NCBI GenBank assembly: GCA_037126765.1
Contig: JBBCBC010000031.1
Coordinates: forward strand, 3,791,638 to 3,855,637
From: Stenogyne calaminthoides
Taxonomy: Eukaryota > Streptophyta > Magnoliopsida > Lamiales > Lamiaceae
Direction of reading: 5' to 3'
Length of the DNA stretch: 64,000 bases
How positions within the stretch are numbered: the stretch's first letter is position 1; each line of letters starts with the position of its first letter. Below, in pieces: positions 11,476 through 23,610 of this stretch. Position numbers and translations under genes: made by a program. The notes beneath the pieces were generated by a model. That model did not search any database, was not told the DNA's origin, and saw nothing but the letters and a program-made list of their open reading frames with translations.

Positions 11476-12735
11476 CAAATTTAAATGAGCCTCGTGGGAG
11501 GGTCATCATTTAAATCACATTCAAGCAGGTTACAAACAAGAACAATTACAAACCTTTAATTTTAAAGAAAATTAATAGTCGGCTCCCACTTGACCATTAT
11601 AAAATTGACAAGGACTTAGGAGAAGTATATAAATATCAATTTTATACCTAAGTAATAACCATGATTAAATACAGAACTATTACTTCGCTTTGATCGAGCC
11701 TCGTGGGAGGGTCATCGTCGCCACTAATAATAATTCACAGTCATCCTTTTGGGAATTTATTCATGTGAAAGCTATCTTTTGACCTTCCCGTAGGGGAATT
11801 TCTCCAAAAGATTTCAAATAAATAAAAATCAAAATTAAATCAAAACAAATTTTTTAAACAAACTTAGTAATTTTTTGAATTTGAGATTTTTCGTTGGGCA
11901 ATTCTCATGCAAACACATTTAAACAAATTAAATAAAACACAAGAAAATACAACAACAATAAATCAAGCAAAACAGAAAATAAACACATTGGGCACAAATT
12001 ATCCAAATGTCATGGTTTAATTTTCCTTGGCTTGATTTTGAAGAAACACCGTCTTGAATTTCTCCCACTCGTTCGTCTCGAAAAGAACTCCGTCTTGAAA
12101 ATACCACACGCCAATTTCTCGAGCGGGATGCCCGCCAAGATCCGCCGGACCGCCTGCGTTTATGCGCTTAAAGGCGCAGCAAGACGTCCTAGTGTGCCAT
12201 GGCTCTCGGCGAAGATCGGTGGCCTCGGCGACCTTGGCCGCGCCCTTGAGCGCTGTCCGCCAAGCGCCAGACGTCGCGCTTATGCCCGTCTTGGCGTCAC
12301 TGGGCGATCGGCCTTGGCGCTTAGCGCTTAGGCCCGTGCGTGTGGCGTCGTCCGCGCGCTTGCCTCCCTTGACACGTTTTGCGCGGATCACGTCGCCCAC
12401 GTACGATTCCGGATCCGTCTTTAACTCGTCTCCGTCTTTGTCTCCAATCAGGTTATAATTTATTTAACGAAAAATAAATACCTTAAATCTAGACTAGTCT
12501 ATTACATTGAACAAATCAAATAGCATAATCTACTCGTGGATTTTCTCACGAGAAAATAAATTCGAACGAGTCGAATTAAAAACCATTCATTCATACGCAT
12601 GAAAATAAAACACATTAAATACCATGACAATTGGATACCGCAAAAAGCAGATCTAAAGAATTCTACTATCCAATTTCAATTTAATGTTCAACAATTTAAA
12701 TAACAATTTTAAAAAAATCAGAGCTCAAAACCAGA
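11476..12735 (-). other. Cop1-A leader fragment
   Basis: This aligns with the leader of the complete Cop1 copy (18970-20284): the shared phrases include GTGGGAGGGTCATC, TTCAAGCAGGTTACAAACAA and CTCCCACTTGACC, in the same order. It lies between the primer site (12736) and the lost gag region and is truncated at 11476. A GC-rich block (12100-12430) interrupts otherwise AT-rich sequence. Confidence 0.75.
12100..12430. other. GC-rich block in the Cop1-A leader
   Basis: About 330 bp of high-GC sequence, with repeated GGCGC and CCGCC words, sits between AT-rich flanks that are conserved with Cop1-B. The block itself aligns poorly with the GC-rich block at the same place in Cop1-B (19570-19970). 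A 127-codon frame on the minus strand crosses it but has no counterpart in Cop1-B, so I do not call a gene. Confidence 0.6.
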
Positions 12736-12747
12736 GCTTTGATACCA
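12736..12747 (-). other. Cop1-A primer-binding site
   Basis: GCTTTGATACCA is one mismatch from the complement of the iMet primer site and lies two bases outside the LTR that starts at 12750. Confidence 0.75.
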
Positions 12748-13141
12748 GTTGTTGGGAAATTAGGGTGCCCGGATCTATTCGAGATGATTTTTAAATACAT
12801 ATTTAAATTAAACAAATAATTACTAACATGAATTAATCCTAAATTAATTCAACATAATAATTAAACATCATGCATACACATAATTCACGTAAATCCTAAA
12901 CATGCGGAACTAGGAGTTACGGGATTACTAACCTCTTGTAGAGACAAGATTTGAGACGATGGATCAACCCAAGAGCCTTCCCAAATATATCCCCAAGTCC
13001 ACGAACGTAACCCGGTGGGAGGATTTGCACGAACGATTTTAATGGGAGAGAAATTAAATATTTTGCTACCACCTTTGTGGATTTCTAATATTTCCAACAC
13101 ATGGAATTGCACTTGGGAATTAAGAGCTCATCCCCTATAAA

Positions 13142-13146
13142 TAGGG
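13142..13146. repeat. Cop1-B target-site duplication, left (TAGGG)
   Basis: Matches 22131-22135 exactly. The Cop1-A LTR continues across the site once one copy is removed. Confidence 0.9.
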
Positions 13147-14979
13147 TGTTGGGGAATTAATTGTCCGAATCTATTCGGGATGAATATTTAAATACAAATT
13201 TAATTCTAACAATTATTACTAGCATGTATTAATCCTATATTAATTCAAATAATAATTCAACAACAAATCATGCATATAAACAGTTCACATAATCCTAGGC
13301 ATGCGGAATTGCTACGGGTTTACGTTGTTTGGAATGACAATGGACTCGGTTGATAAGAACACACCAAAAAGCCTTCCCAAGTATTCCCTAGCCCTTGCTC
13401 GTCAATACGGTGGAAGGAAACTCGCCGAACAATTAACAAAAGGGGAAATAAAATTATGTTGCACCACCTTTGTGAATTTCTAATTTCTCAAACACATGGA
13501 ATTGCAGCTGGGGATGAAAGAATCATCCCCTATTTATAGAGGGAGGGTTGGTCGAAATTTTGGGATAAAATAATATGGGAAATTTTTTTTCTTGATCTCC
13601 AAGAAATCTTGAATATATCTCATATATTATTTTCTCCATAATTAAAATATTCCACAAAAATCTCAACTCCTCTTGTTATGGTATATTTCGAAATTTTAAG
13701 GAAAAAGTAACCAAGATTTGGATCTTCTTGAATTTATGAGATATACTTGTATTACAAGAATACATATCTTCCATAATATATTTTCAAGAAAATCAAGAAA
13801 ATCTTTCTTTCCCTTATTCATTCAAAATTTTCGAAAATCTCACAATAAATAACCAAGTGGGAGATTTCTTGAATTTAATGAGATAATCTTGTATTCCAAG
13901 AATACTTATCTTCATTCCATAACAAAATTCAAAGAAAATCTTTCTCCCTCTTTTATTTATTATTTTTGAATAAATAGGAAAACTAGGCAACAAAATTTAT
14001 TTTATTTTTAAACACCTTTTTCAGTTATTGGACTTTATATATGGGCTACTTGAGGGGCCTTTAGGAGAATTAAGATTGGATCTTCCAATGAATCTTAAAT
14101 TATCATATTGAGCCACAATATTATTCAAGCCCATAAATATTAATTAATCCCACTACATAATTAATATTGCACTATCCATCTTAACCCATATTACTGTTAA
14201 TATGGTTGCCGGTTATTTTTTCCCGTGTTTAAGATTATCTAGCCCATTAATTAATTCAAGCCACTGAAATAGCTTTCCATTAATCAATATCTTTTGTCCT
14301 TGGTTAAGGAATGGTTCAACATTATTATTCATACCGGAAACTAGTTCCACTTGCAAGATTTGGTATGATAAATCTTATGAACCTCCCAAGGGGGCAAATC
14401 GAACAAGCGTACTTGCACACAATTCTTTGTATTAAATCTTAGCAAACGCATGTGACCAATAATATTGCCCAAGATATAAAGTATTGAATCTCATTGATTC
14501 TTTACCCGTCATAAGTCAAAGCAATAATTACTAACCACACACGATCCTATTTAAGGGACGAAGATTAAGAAATAACGAACCCACCGAGGTCTAATTCTTC
14601 CTAGTCAAATCTGAAGAATTTATCCTCCTGTAGGTCCTATTCAGTGCATCAGTCATGCACTAGTGTAATCTCTTGGTCAAGACAAGCCAATCTGAGCCTT
14701 ACACTTCAACCTTTCACGATGGATTGTTCATTTCCATCTAGGTCGTGAATAGCGTACTTTTAGTTACAATGGACTGTTAATTTAATCTTCTGTGATCTGG
14801 TATCACTAAATTAACTACAATGTAACACGTACTATTTATTGAACAATTATGCAGTAAATATATGTAACATTCAATGATATTTAAAGCATCAGTGATAAAT
14901 AATTTATTTCAGTAAATAAGACAGAAATTCGGTTTGGTTATACAAAGTAAAAACATACTTTCAAAATATAACCCCAACA
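13147..14979 (-). repeat. Cop1-B 3' LTR
   Basis: On the plus strand it runs TGTTGGGGAATTAATT to TATAACCCCAACA. It pairs with 20299-22130 along its full length with scattered small differences. A polypurine tract follows on the right. Confidence 0.92.
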
Positions 14980-14990
14980 ATCTCCCACTT
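14980..14990 (-). other. Cop1-B polypurine tract
   Basis: Minus-strand AAGTGGGAGAT abuts the 3' LTR. A second similar AGTGGGAGAT tract lies upstream near 15080. Confidence 0.75.
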
Positions 14991-16795
14991 ATACTCAAAG
15001 TCCGCTTTTTAAGTATACTACAACATGTCTCGTGTAGTTCTGTCGTGACATCTAATGTCACCTACACGAACCTAATAATATCTCCCACTTATACTCAAAG
15101 CAGATTGTAAACGGTCTTGACACCCATTCCTTCCACATGTCTCTCGAATGTATTCTGAGGCAGACCCTTTGTGAATGGATCTGATAGGTTGTCTTCTGAC
15201 GCGATCTTTGCCACCTCTATATCTTCTCTCTTAATGATTTCTCGTATAAGATGGTATTTCCTTTCAATGTGTTTCTTTCGGTTTTTGTGGGCTCTTGGTT
15301 CCCTTGAATTTGCAAGTAAATCGCTCCAAAGATTATCACAATAAATAGTGATTGTCTTTGGGCAAATTCGGAACTACATCCAAGTCCACTAGGAAGTTCT
15401 TGAGCCAAATCGCTTTTTCATTTGCCGCAGTTAGCCTACATATTCGGCTTCCATGGTAGAATCGGCGATGCATTTTCGCTTAACTTCTCCATGTCATGGC
15501 TCCTCCCTCCAAAAAAAACACTATCGGAGGTAGATTTTCCGAATCTAAGTCTGATTGGAAATCCAAGTCCGTGTAACCGATGGGGATTAGACTATCTGAC
15601 TGATAAACCAACATTCTATCTCGAGTTCTTTTCAGATACTTCAGAATGTTTTTAACTGCCGTCCAATGCTCCTTCCCCGGGTTACTTTGATATCTTGCCA
15701 CCATGCCAACGACAAAGCAGATATCCGATCTCGTGCACAACATTGCATACATAAGGCTTCCAACAGCCGAAGCATAAGGAATGCATTTCATGTCATCTAT
15801 CTCCTTTTTGTGTCTTAGGGCACATTTCCTTGGATAGATGGATTCCATGTCTGAAAGGTACGAAGCCTTTCTTGGAATCTGCATGCTGAATCGCTTCAAG
15901 ACAATGTCTATATATGAAGCTTGCGATAAGCCTATCATCATTTTCTTTGCGATCTCGAGTGATTTGATCCCAAGGATGTGCCCGGCTTTCCCTAAGTCCT
16001 TCATATCAAACTATTTTGAAAGCCATGCCCTTACGTCTGACAACACCTTTACATCATTCGGATGAGCGAATGTAAATCTCACGATAGTACTAAGAATACC
16101 AATGCGTTTCCGACACGCTTTTTGTACACACAACTTTCAGACTTTCATTTTGATCAAACCCATAAAACTTTATTACTTGATCAAAACACTGGTTCCAAGC
16201 TCTGGATGCTTGTTTGAGTCCGTAGATGGACTTCTTGAGCTTACAAACTAGGTGTTCTTGGCCTTTTTCAATGAAGCCTTGGGGTTGTTGCATATAGATT
16301 TCCTATTCAAGACTTCAGTTAATGAAAGCCGTCTTGACATCCATTTGCGGACTTCAAAATCGAGATCTTGTGAAGAATCGACAAGAGAATTCGGATGGAC
16401 TTGAGCATTCTTTCTGGCGAAAAAGGTTTCCTCATAGTCGATCCCTTCTTTCTGAGTATAACCTTTAGCCACAAGCCTTGCCTTGAAGGTTTTCACCTTC
16501 CCGTCCGGTCCTCTTTTTCTCTTGTATACCCACTTGCAACTAATGGGTTTGACTCCATTAAGTGGCTCGATTAGCTCCCACACTTTGTTATGATCCATAG
16601 AACTCATTTCGGCTTTCATTATTATTTGCCAAGAAACCTCATCCTTGTCTTGGATTGCCTCGTCATATGTCCATGGGTCTGATTCATCTTGACCGGGGAT
16701 TAAGTCCGAGGACTCTCCTATCCCCATGAATCTCTCGGGCTGTCTTACAACCCTCCCATTACGATGAGGTTCCGGTTGTGTAAGTGTGTCGTTTG
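14991..16795 (-). pseudogene. Cop1-B reverse transcriptase and RNase H
   Basis: Right to left: the RT N-terminus is at 16727-16440 (CKWVYKRKRGPDGKVKTFKA, LVAKGYTQKEGIDYEETF). Then come a frameshifted palm segment, GFIEKGQEHLVCKLKKSIYG and LKQASRAWN (16293-16150), and DLGKAGHILGIKSLEIAK (from about 16000). RNase H follows to about 15050 and ends in the copia-type RHVEGMGVK tract. The YVDD catalytic box expected near 16060-16090 is not present: the surrounding LVFLVLS and GNDV-like residues are recognisable but the centre is scrambled. A conserved SRKSTSG-type stretch near 15520-15550 is frame-shifted. RT is therefore inactive as written. Confidence 0.85.
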
Positions 16796-17790
16796 GTATG
16801 TCATCTTGTATAGTTGTAATCGAGGTTAGCCCCTTAGCTCATTTAAGGTAATCTCACTTACGGGTTTTCTTTCGTTCATATAGTCTTCTTCCAAAAATCT
16901 AAAGTGGGTGCTTATTACCACCTTTTGATATTCGGGACCATAGAACATACACCCTTTTGTTCCCTCGGGGTATCCTATAAACAACCTTAATTCTGATAGA
17001 GGATCCAATTTCCCGGCTTCCTTGTCCAACACATAGGCCAAACACCCCCAAATTCTCATGTGTCTCAAACTGGGCTTGCGCCCGGTCCACAATTCTTTGG
17101 GAGTAATGGGAACCGATTTGAATGGCACCAAGTTCAGAATATAAGTCGCTGTTTCCAAGGCATGACCCCAGAACGACTTGGGTAGGTCCGCAAAACTCAT
17201 CATTGATCTAACCATTTCTAAAAGAGTTCTGTTTCTTCGCTCTGCAACCCCATTTTGTTGAGGGGTTCTAGGTGCAGTTAGCTGGGATACAATCCCTTAA
17301 TCTGACAAGTAGTTCAAAAACTCATCGTTGAGGTACTCGCCTCCATGATCAGATCGTAGAGACTTGATACATTTTTCCCTATGATTCTCTGCTTGAGCCT
17401 TAAATTCTTTGAATTTGTCAAAGGTCTCAGATTTATGCTTCATAAGGAAAATATAGCCGTACCTTGAGTAATTATCAATAAAGGTGATGAAATACTCATA
17501 ACCTCCTCTTGCTTTGATTGACATTGGACCACATACGTGCGTGTGAGCGATTTCTAACACTTCTTTGGCTCTATTCCCTTGGCTCGAATGCCCTCTTGGT
17601 AATTTTACCCTCCAAACATGATTATGAAGTTGGGATTGGTTCAAACGGAGAGACTCCAATGAACCATCTTCTACCAACCTTTGAATCCTTTTTTGGATTA
17701 ATATGTCCCAATCTGAGATGCCACAGAAGTGTCTTGTTCACGTCTGATGAACGTTTTCTTTTATCGAAAATAGTCGTGTGTTATAGGATG
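16796..17790 (-). pseudogene. Cop1-B integrase
   Basis: The zinc-binding WHLRLGH sequence is near 17725-17705. The catalytic core then follows: YEYFITFIDNYSRYGYIF, SLRSDHGGEYL and, after a stop near 17296, the AERRNRTLLEMVRSMMSF and ATYILNLVPFKSVP tracts (17240-17090) plus the C-terminal GYPEGTKG region. The first Asp of the D,D-35-E triad, normally in HTDVCGPM, is His here (HTHVCGPM, about 17537-17560). The second Asp and the Glu are kept. Loss of that Asp abolishes strand transfer in this enzyme family, so this integrase is dead independently of the frame breaks. Confidence 0.85.
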
Positions 17791-18940
17791 TATTTCGTGA
17801 GTTGGTGTGCACATATAATAGTATAGAGATTTGTTCATCAATATCCCATAACAGATACACTCATCCTTTTGATAAATGATGTCATTCTTATTAGAAGAAA
17901 CTTCAAGATCCATCAAAAAGAATTTTAGAAACCGAAAGTGAATTCTTTCTAAAAGCGGGAACATAAAGAACATCTCTTAAAACTAAAATTTTATCACTAA
18001 TAGATAAATGCACTTCTCCCATCGCTTCACCGCCACTCTCAGAAGATCGCCCGGTGTTATGAGGATCTCACTCCCCACTAAGTTGCCTGGTCAGCTTGAC
18101 CTCGTGAAGCAAACATGATCAGTGGATCCCGTATCAACTACCCATGAATGAGAAGTATACGCCGCTAAACAAGTTTCAACAACTAGTGCGGGAGAATTAC
18201 CTTTCATTCCGGCCCTTTTGGGGTTGGAACAGGCAAACCTCCATTGTCCTTACCGTTGTTTGAAGCACTTCCCCTTTGGATTTTCCTTGACACCACCAGC
18301 ATTCCTTATCTTACCATTGCCCTTGGCAATAGTTGAGTTTGATTGCTTATGGCTTTAGGTCCTCTTCTTCTTCTTGCCTTCCCTTGGCCTAGAAGATGAA
18401 AGACGGACCACTTGTTGTTAAAGCTTGAGTTTTGTGCCCCATCAACACATCTGCCGTGACCAAAGTTTACAACAAATCAGCTAGCGAGGCCAAAGTGCTC
18501 AAAACTTTTGGGCAAAGAGTGGAGTAGCAAATCGATTTGGGTCTCTAGTTAATAATCTGCACCCAGATCCTCAAGTTTGTTCAGATGAGCCATCAATTTT
18601 GAGGATGTAATCCCTTACGGGGTTGCCCTCCACCTTTTTCAGCAACAATATCTCTCGCAAGGTGATCTGACGAGCCCCGCATTTTTGACTCGTCAGTTGA
18701 CTCATTTGACTTTTGGTGTGTCAAGAATCCACTTGTGCTTTTGTGCAGTTAGGACAATCATAATTTTTCGTTTCCAATCAACATAGTTTCCCATATAATT
18801 CTATTGACTTTAAGTATATTAACAGTGGATTAAAAGGTTAAGACATGTTGAACTGAAATAAATAACTATTTGCATAAGCACAAATTTATCACAAAATTCG
18901 ATCACATGTATCATATTAAAATCTCAAAAAAAAAATATGA
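17791..18940 (-). pseudogene. Cop1-B gag, protease and pre-integrase region
   Basis: The aspartic-protease active site reads HSWVVDTGSTDHVC at about 18102-18152, with the DTG triad intact. Upstream (18230-18300) is a basic stretch followed by KGKCFKQR and then HWRFACSNPKRAG-like residues, a damaged CCHC zinc knuckle with one Cys lost. Gag helices near 18600-18700 include QITLREILLLKKVEGNPV. Several stops and frameshifts break gag. The expected product would have been a single gag-pol polyprotein assembling cytoplasmic virus-like particles. Confidence 0.75.
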
Positions 18941-20284
18941 ACATGCATCAGCCAACATCTCAAAATAGTTTAAATAAGCCACGTGGGGTGGGTCATTATT
19001 TAAACACATTCAAGCAGGTTACAAACAAGAAAACAGTTACAAACCTTTAATATCCTGATTAATAATTGGCTCCCACTTGACCAATATAAAATTGACAGGG
19101 ACTTCGGGGAAGTATATGCATATCAATTTTATACCTAAGTAATAACCATGATTAAATACAAAATTATTATTTCACTTTGAACGAGCCTCGTGGGGAGGGT
19201 CATCGTCGCCACTAATAATAATCCACAATCATCCGTTTGGAATTTATTCATGTGAAAGTCATCTTTTGACCGTCCCGTGGGGGGAATTTCTCCAAAAGAA
19301 TTCACAAATAAATAAATCATGGAGGTCAAAATTAATTTAATTTTATTATCCAGAATAAAATTATCAATTAATTATTTAAACATACTTAGTAATTTTTGAA
19401 TGTGAGATTTTTCAAAATATTTTCTCATGCATCGCAAATTCAAACATAATTTAAATAAGCATAAAATAATGCATAAACATCAAAACAAAATTAAACACAT
19501 TGGGCACATATATCCAATTGTCACGGTTAATTTTGTCATGTCTTGATCTCAAGAAATCGTCTTCTTTGTCTTCATCATTCGTCTCGAAAAGATCATCACG
19601 TTAAGCAACATCATCGACCCATTTCATGGGTCCAAGTGCCCTTTAGCACTCCTCCGGCCGTGTCGAGTGGACCCGTCTTGTGTATTTCTGAAGTGCACAA
19701 GACGTCGCCTAAGCGGCAAGATGTCCCCTTTAAGCGGCACCCCTAGGAGGATCTCGGCAGGCGTCGCGCATTCCAGCACGAGCCCACCCATACCGATCCG
19801 CACCCATGTCGCCTCACTCGCGCCCGCCTATGCCCGCCGATCGCGCCACGGTGCACGCGCTATCCGTGTTGGTCGATTGTGATCCCAGCCTTTTCGGCCC
19901 TCGGCCTCGCCCAGCGCCCGTCTTGCCGTCTTTGCCGCGGCACCGGTCCGGATCCATCCATCTTTTATCCATCATCTTCGTCTTGTCTCACGATCCGGTT
20001 GTAATTTATTTACAAAAAATAAATAAACCTAGATCTAGACTAGTCTATTACATTGAACGAATCAAACAAATCCTAATCTACTCGTGGTTTTTCTCACGAG
20101 GCAAAACGAATTCGAACGAATCGAATTAAAAACCACAATTTATATGCATGCATAAATATAAACATTCATCAAATACCATGACAATTGGATACCTGCAAAA
20201 AAGATCTAGCAATTCTACTATCCAATTTCAAATTTAATGAAAACGAATTAAATTACAATTTAAAACTCAGAGCCCGAAACCGAG
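18941..20284 (-). other. Cop1-B leader
   Basis: Untranslated sequence between the primer site and gag, aligned with the Cop1-A leader at 11476-12735. It contains a GC-rich block (19570-19970) set in AT-rich sequence. Confidence 0.7.
19570..19970. other. GC-rich block in the Cop1-B leader
   Basis: About 400 bp rich in CGCC, CCCG and GCGGC words, in the same position as the GC-rich block of Cop1-A but hard to align with it. The flanks on both sides are clearly conserved between the two copies. Confidence 0.6.
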
Positions 20285-20296
20285 GCTCTGATACCA
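20285..20296 (-). other. Cop1-B primer-binding site
   Basis: GCTCTGATACCA, the exact complement of the iMet primer site, two bases from the 5' LTR. Confidence 0.9.
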
Positions 20297-20298
20297 GT

Positions 20299-22130
20299 TG
20301 TTTGGGAATAAATTGCCCGGATCTATTCGGGATGAATATTTAAATACAAATTTAATTCTAACAATTATTACTAGCATGAATTAATTCTATATTAATTCAA
20401 ATAATAATTCAACAACAAATCATGCATATAAACAGTTCACATAAATCCTACGCATGCGGAATTGCTATGGGTTTACGTGAACTAACCTGTTTGGAATGGC
20501 AATGGACTCGGTTGATAAGAACACACCAAAAAGCCATCCCAAATATTCCCTAGCCCTTGCTCGTCAATCCGGTGGAAGGAAACTCACAAACAATTAACAA
20601 AAGGGAAAATAAAATTATGTTGCTCCACCTTTGTGGATTTCTAATTTTTCCAACACATGGAATTGCAGCTGGGGATGAAAGAATCATCACCTATTTATAG
20701 AGGGAGGGTTGGTCAAAATTTTGGAATAAAATAATATGGAAAAATCTTTTTCTTGATCTCCAAGAAATCTTGAATATATCTCATATATTCTTTTCTCCAT
20801 AATTAAAATATTCCACAAATATCCCAACTCCTCTTGTTATGGGATATTTCAAAATTTTAAGGAAAAAGTAACCAAGATTTGGATCTTCTTGAATTTATGA
20901 GATATACTTGTATTACAAGAATACATATCTACCATAATATCTTTTCAAGAAAATCAAGAAAATCTTTCTTTCCCTTATTCATTCAAAATTTTTGAAAATC
21001 TCACAATAAATAACCAATTGGGAGATTTCTTGAATTTAATGAGATAATCTTGTATTCCAAGAATACTTATCTTCATTCCATAACAAAATTCAAAGAAAAT
21101 ATTTCTCCCTCTTTTATTTATTATTTTCGAATAAACAGGAAAAATAGGCAACAAAATTTATTTTATTTTTAAACACCTTTTTCAGTTATTGGACTTTATG
21201 TTTGGTCTACTTGAGGGGCCTTTAGGAGAATTAAGATTAGACCTTCCAATGAATCTTAAATTATCATATTGAGCCACAATATTATTCAAACCCATAAATA
21301 TTAATTAATCCCACTACATAATTAATATTGCACTATCCATCTTAACCCATATTATCAATTAATATGGCTCTGCTATTATTTTTTTTCGTGTTTAAGATTA
21401 TCTAGCCCATTAATTAATTCAAGCCATTTGAAATAGCTTTCCATTAATCAATATCTTTTGTCCTTGGTTAATGAATGGTTCAACATTATTATCCATCTGG
21501 GAAACTAGTTCCCTTGCAAGATTTGGTATGATAAATCTTATGAACCTCCCAAAGGGGCAAATCGAACAAAGATTTGCTTGCACTTGCGATTCTTCGTATA
21601 AAATCTTAGCAATCGCGTGTGACCAATAATATTGTCCAAGATATAAAGTATTGAATCTAATTGATTCTCTACCCGTCATAAGTCAAAGCAATAATTACTA
21701 ACCACACACGATCCTATTTAAGGATGAAGATTAAGAAATAACGAACCATCGAGGTCTAATTCTTCCTAGTTCAAATCTTTGAAGAATTTATCCTCTTTGG
21801 AGGTCCTATTCGATTGCATCAGTCATGCACTAGTGTAATCTCTTGGTCAATTACACTTTAACCTTTCATGATGGATTGTTCATTTCCATCTAGGTCGTGA
21901 ATAGCGTACTTTTAGTTACAAGGGACTGTTAATTTAATCTTATGTGATTTGGTATCACTAAATTAACTACAATGTAACACGTACTATTTATTGAACAATT
22001 ATGTAGTAAATATATGTAACATTCAATGATATTTAAAGCATCAGTGATAAATAATTTATTTCAGTAAATAAGACAGAAATTCAGTTTGGTTATACAAAGT
22101 AAAAACATAATTTCCAGTATAACCCCAACA
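20299..22130 (-). repeat. Cop1-B 5' LTR
   Basis: Begins TGTTTGGGAATAAATTGCCC and ends AACCCCAACA. Its length matches the 3' LTR to within one base. It would contain the element's promoter, but no core promoter box was identified with confidence. Confidence 0.92.
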
Positions 22131-22135
22131 TAGGG
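22131..22135. repeat. Cop1-B target-site duplication, right (TAGGG)
   Basis: Identical to 13142-13146, directly after the AACCCCAACA end of the 5' LTR. Confidence 0.9.
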
Positions 22136-23433
22136 AGGAGGGGGGCGAAAATTAGGTCTACGAAAATAAGGAAGAAAATATTTTCTTGGTCTCCAAGAAA
22201 TCTTGAATATATCTTTTATATTATTTTCTTCTTAATTAAATTTTCCATAAAAATCTCTTCCCCTCTTCTACCTCATAATTTTCGAAAACTACAATATTAA
22301 AGGAGTCAAGATTTGACTTCTTGAATTTATGGGATAATTATGTATTCCTACAATAATTATCTCTTTCCATAAAATATCTACAAGAAAACCAAGACAATCT
22401 TTTCTTTCTTTTAATATACAAATTTTCAAAAATCTTGCTTGGAAATATAGCAAGAATATTTTCTTCTCTCTCTCATTAATTGGACTTTATTTTGGGCTAT
22501 TTGAGAAGCCTTTAGGAGAATTAAGATTGGACCTTCAATGGACTATGAAGCTCTAATATTGGGCCAAATATTATTCAAGTCCATTAATATTAATTTACTC
22601 CATTATAAAATTAATATTGAACTATCCATCTTAACCCATATTACGATTTCACTATAATATGGCTCCAGGTCATTATTTTTCGCGTTTAAGATTATATTAG
22701 TCCATTAATTAATTAAGCCACTGAACAAGATTTATATTAATTAATATCTTTGTCCTTGAAGTAAAGATAACTCAGCTTTATTATCCATACCGAAAATAAA
22801 TTTTCACTTGCAAGATTTGGTATGATAAAGGATATGAGCCCACCAAGGGGACAAATCAAGCAAGACGTGCTTGCACGCGATTCTCCGTATTAAATGTCAG
22901 CAATCGTCATGTAATTAATAATATTGCCCAATATATAAGGTATCGAATCGCATTGACTCTCTTCCCATCATAAATCAAAGCAATTGTTATTAATTTCACA
23001 CGATCCTATTTAAGGGACGAAGATTAAGAAATAACGCACCTGCGAGGTCTAATTTCTTATATTCAAGACCAAAGAATTTGTCCTCACCAGAGGTCCTCAT
23101 TCAACGCACCTAAATGTGCTAGTGTGATCCCTTGGTCAAGACAAGTCAATCTGGGTCTCACATTTCAACCGTTCATGATGGTTCGTTCATTTCCATCTGG
23201 GTTGTGAATTTGTACATAATTACGAGGGCTGTTAATTTGATCTTCAGTGATTGGGTATCACCAATTAACTACAACGTAATATGTACTGTCTTATTGAACG
23301 GGTTTGCAATAAACATATATAACATTCATTCATATTTAATGCAACAGTGATTAAATAATTTATTTCAGTAAATAAATAAGAAACTTCAATTTGATTATAC
23401 AAAGTAAAAGCATACTTTTTAGTATAACCCCAA

Positions 23434-23597
23434 AGGGGGTTTCCCAGAGAACCCTCGACTCCTTGAGGAAGACGAACCAGCCAAACAAAATTCAAGGGGT
23501 GCCATTTTGTCAAACAAAACAACCGTACACCGGTTTTAAATAAAAAAAACTTTTAATTTAAAACTAATTCAACTATACATCAAATCAAGAGCCTGAA
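23434..23597 (-). other. Cop2 leader remnant
   Basis: About 160 bp between the damaged end of the Cop1-A LTR and the Cop2 primer site. Non-coding. This is all that remains of the 5' internal region of Cop2. Confidence 0.6.
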
Positions 23598-23609
23598 GCT
23601 CTGATACTA
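23598..23609 (-). other. Cop2 primer-binding site
   Basis: GCTCTGATACTA differs at one position from the complement of the iMet primer site and lies one base from the LTR at 23611. Confidence 0.8.
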
Positions 23610-23610
23610 C

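Larger units (their letters stand above)
13147..22130 (-). mobile_element. Cop1-B: structurally complete Ty1/copia element
   Basis: All structural parts are present on the minus strand: 5' LTR 20299-22130 (1832 bp), primer site 20285-20296, leader, gag, protease, integrase, RT, RNase H, polypurine tract and 3' LTR 13147-14979 (1833 bp). The whole is flanked by TAGGG (13142-13146 and 22131-22135). It inserted into the LTR of another Cop1 copy. The coding region is broken by frameshifts and catalytic losses, so it is structurally full-length but inactive. Confidence 0.93.
12750..23433 (-). repeat. Cop1-A LTR, split by the Cop1-B insertion
   Basis: The LTR starts TGTTGGGAAATTAGGGTGCCCGG, runs to 13146, and resumes at 22136 to end at about 23433 in TATAACCCCAA. 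The outer part is 397 bp and the inner part about 1298 bp. Its terminal CA is missing and the next bases belong to Cop2, so the right border was damaged. Cop1-B lies inside with TAGGG on both sides. This is a diverged relative of the Cop1-B LTRs and resembles the solo LTR at 23883-25498 more closely in parts. Confidence 0.75.

Noticed and set aside
12017..12400. 127-codon open frame on the minus strand in the Cop1-A leader
   Set aside because: It crosses the GC-rich block where stops are rare, has no counterpart in the Cop1-B leader and resembles no known protein.
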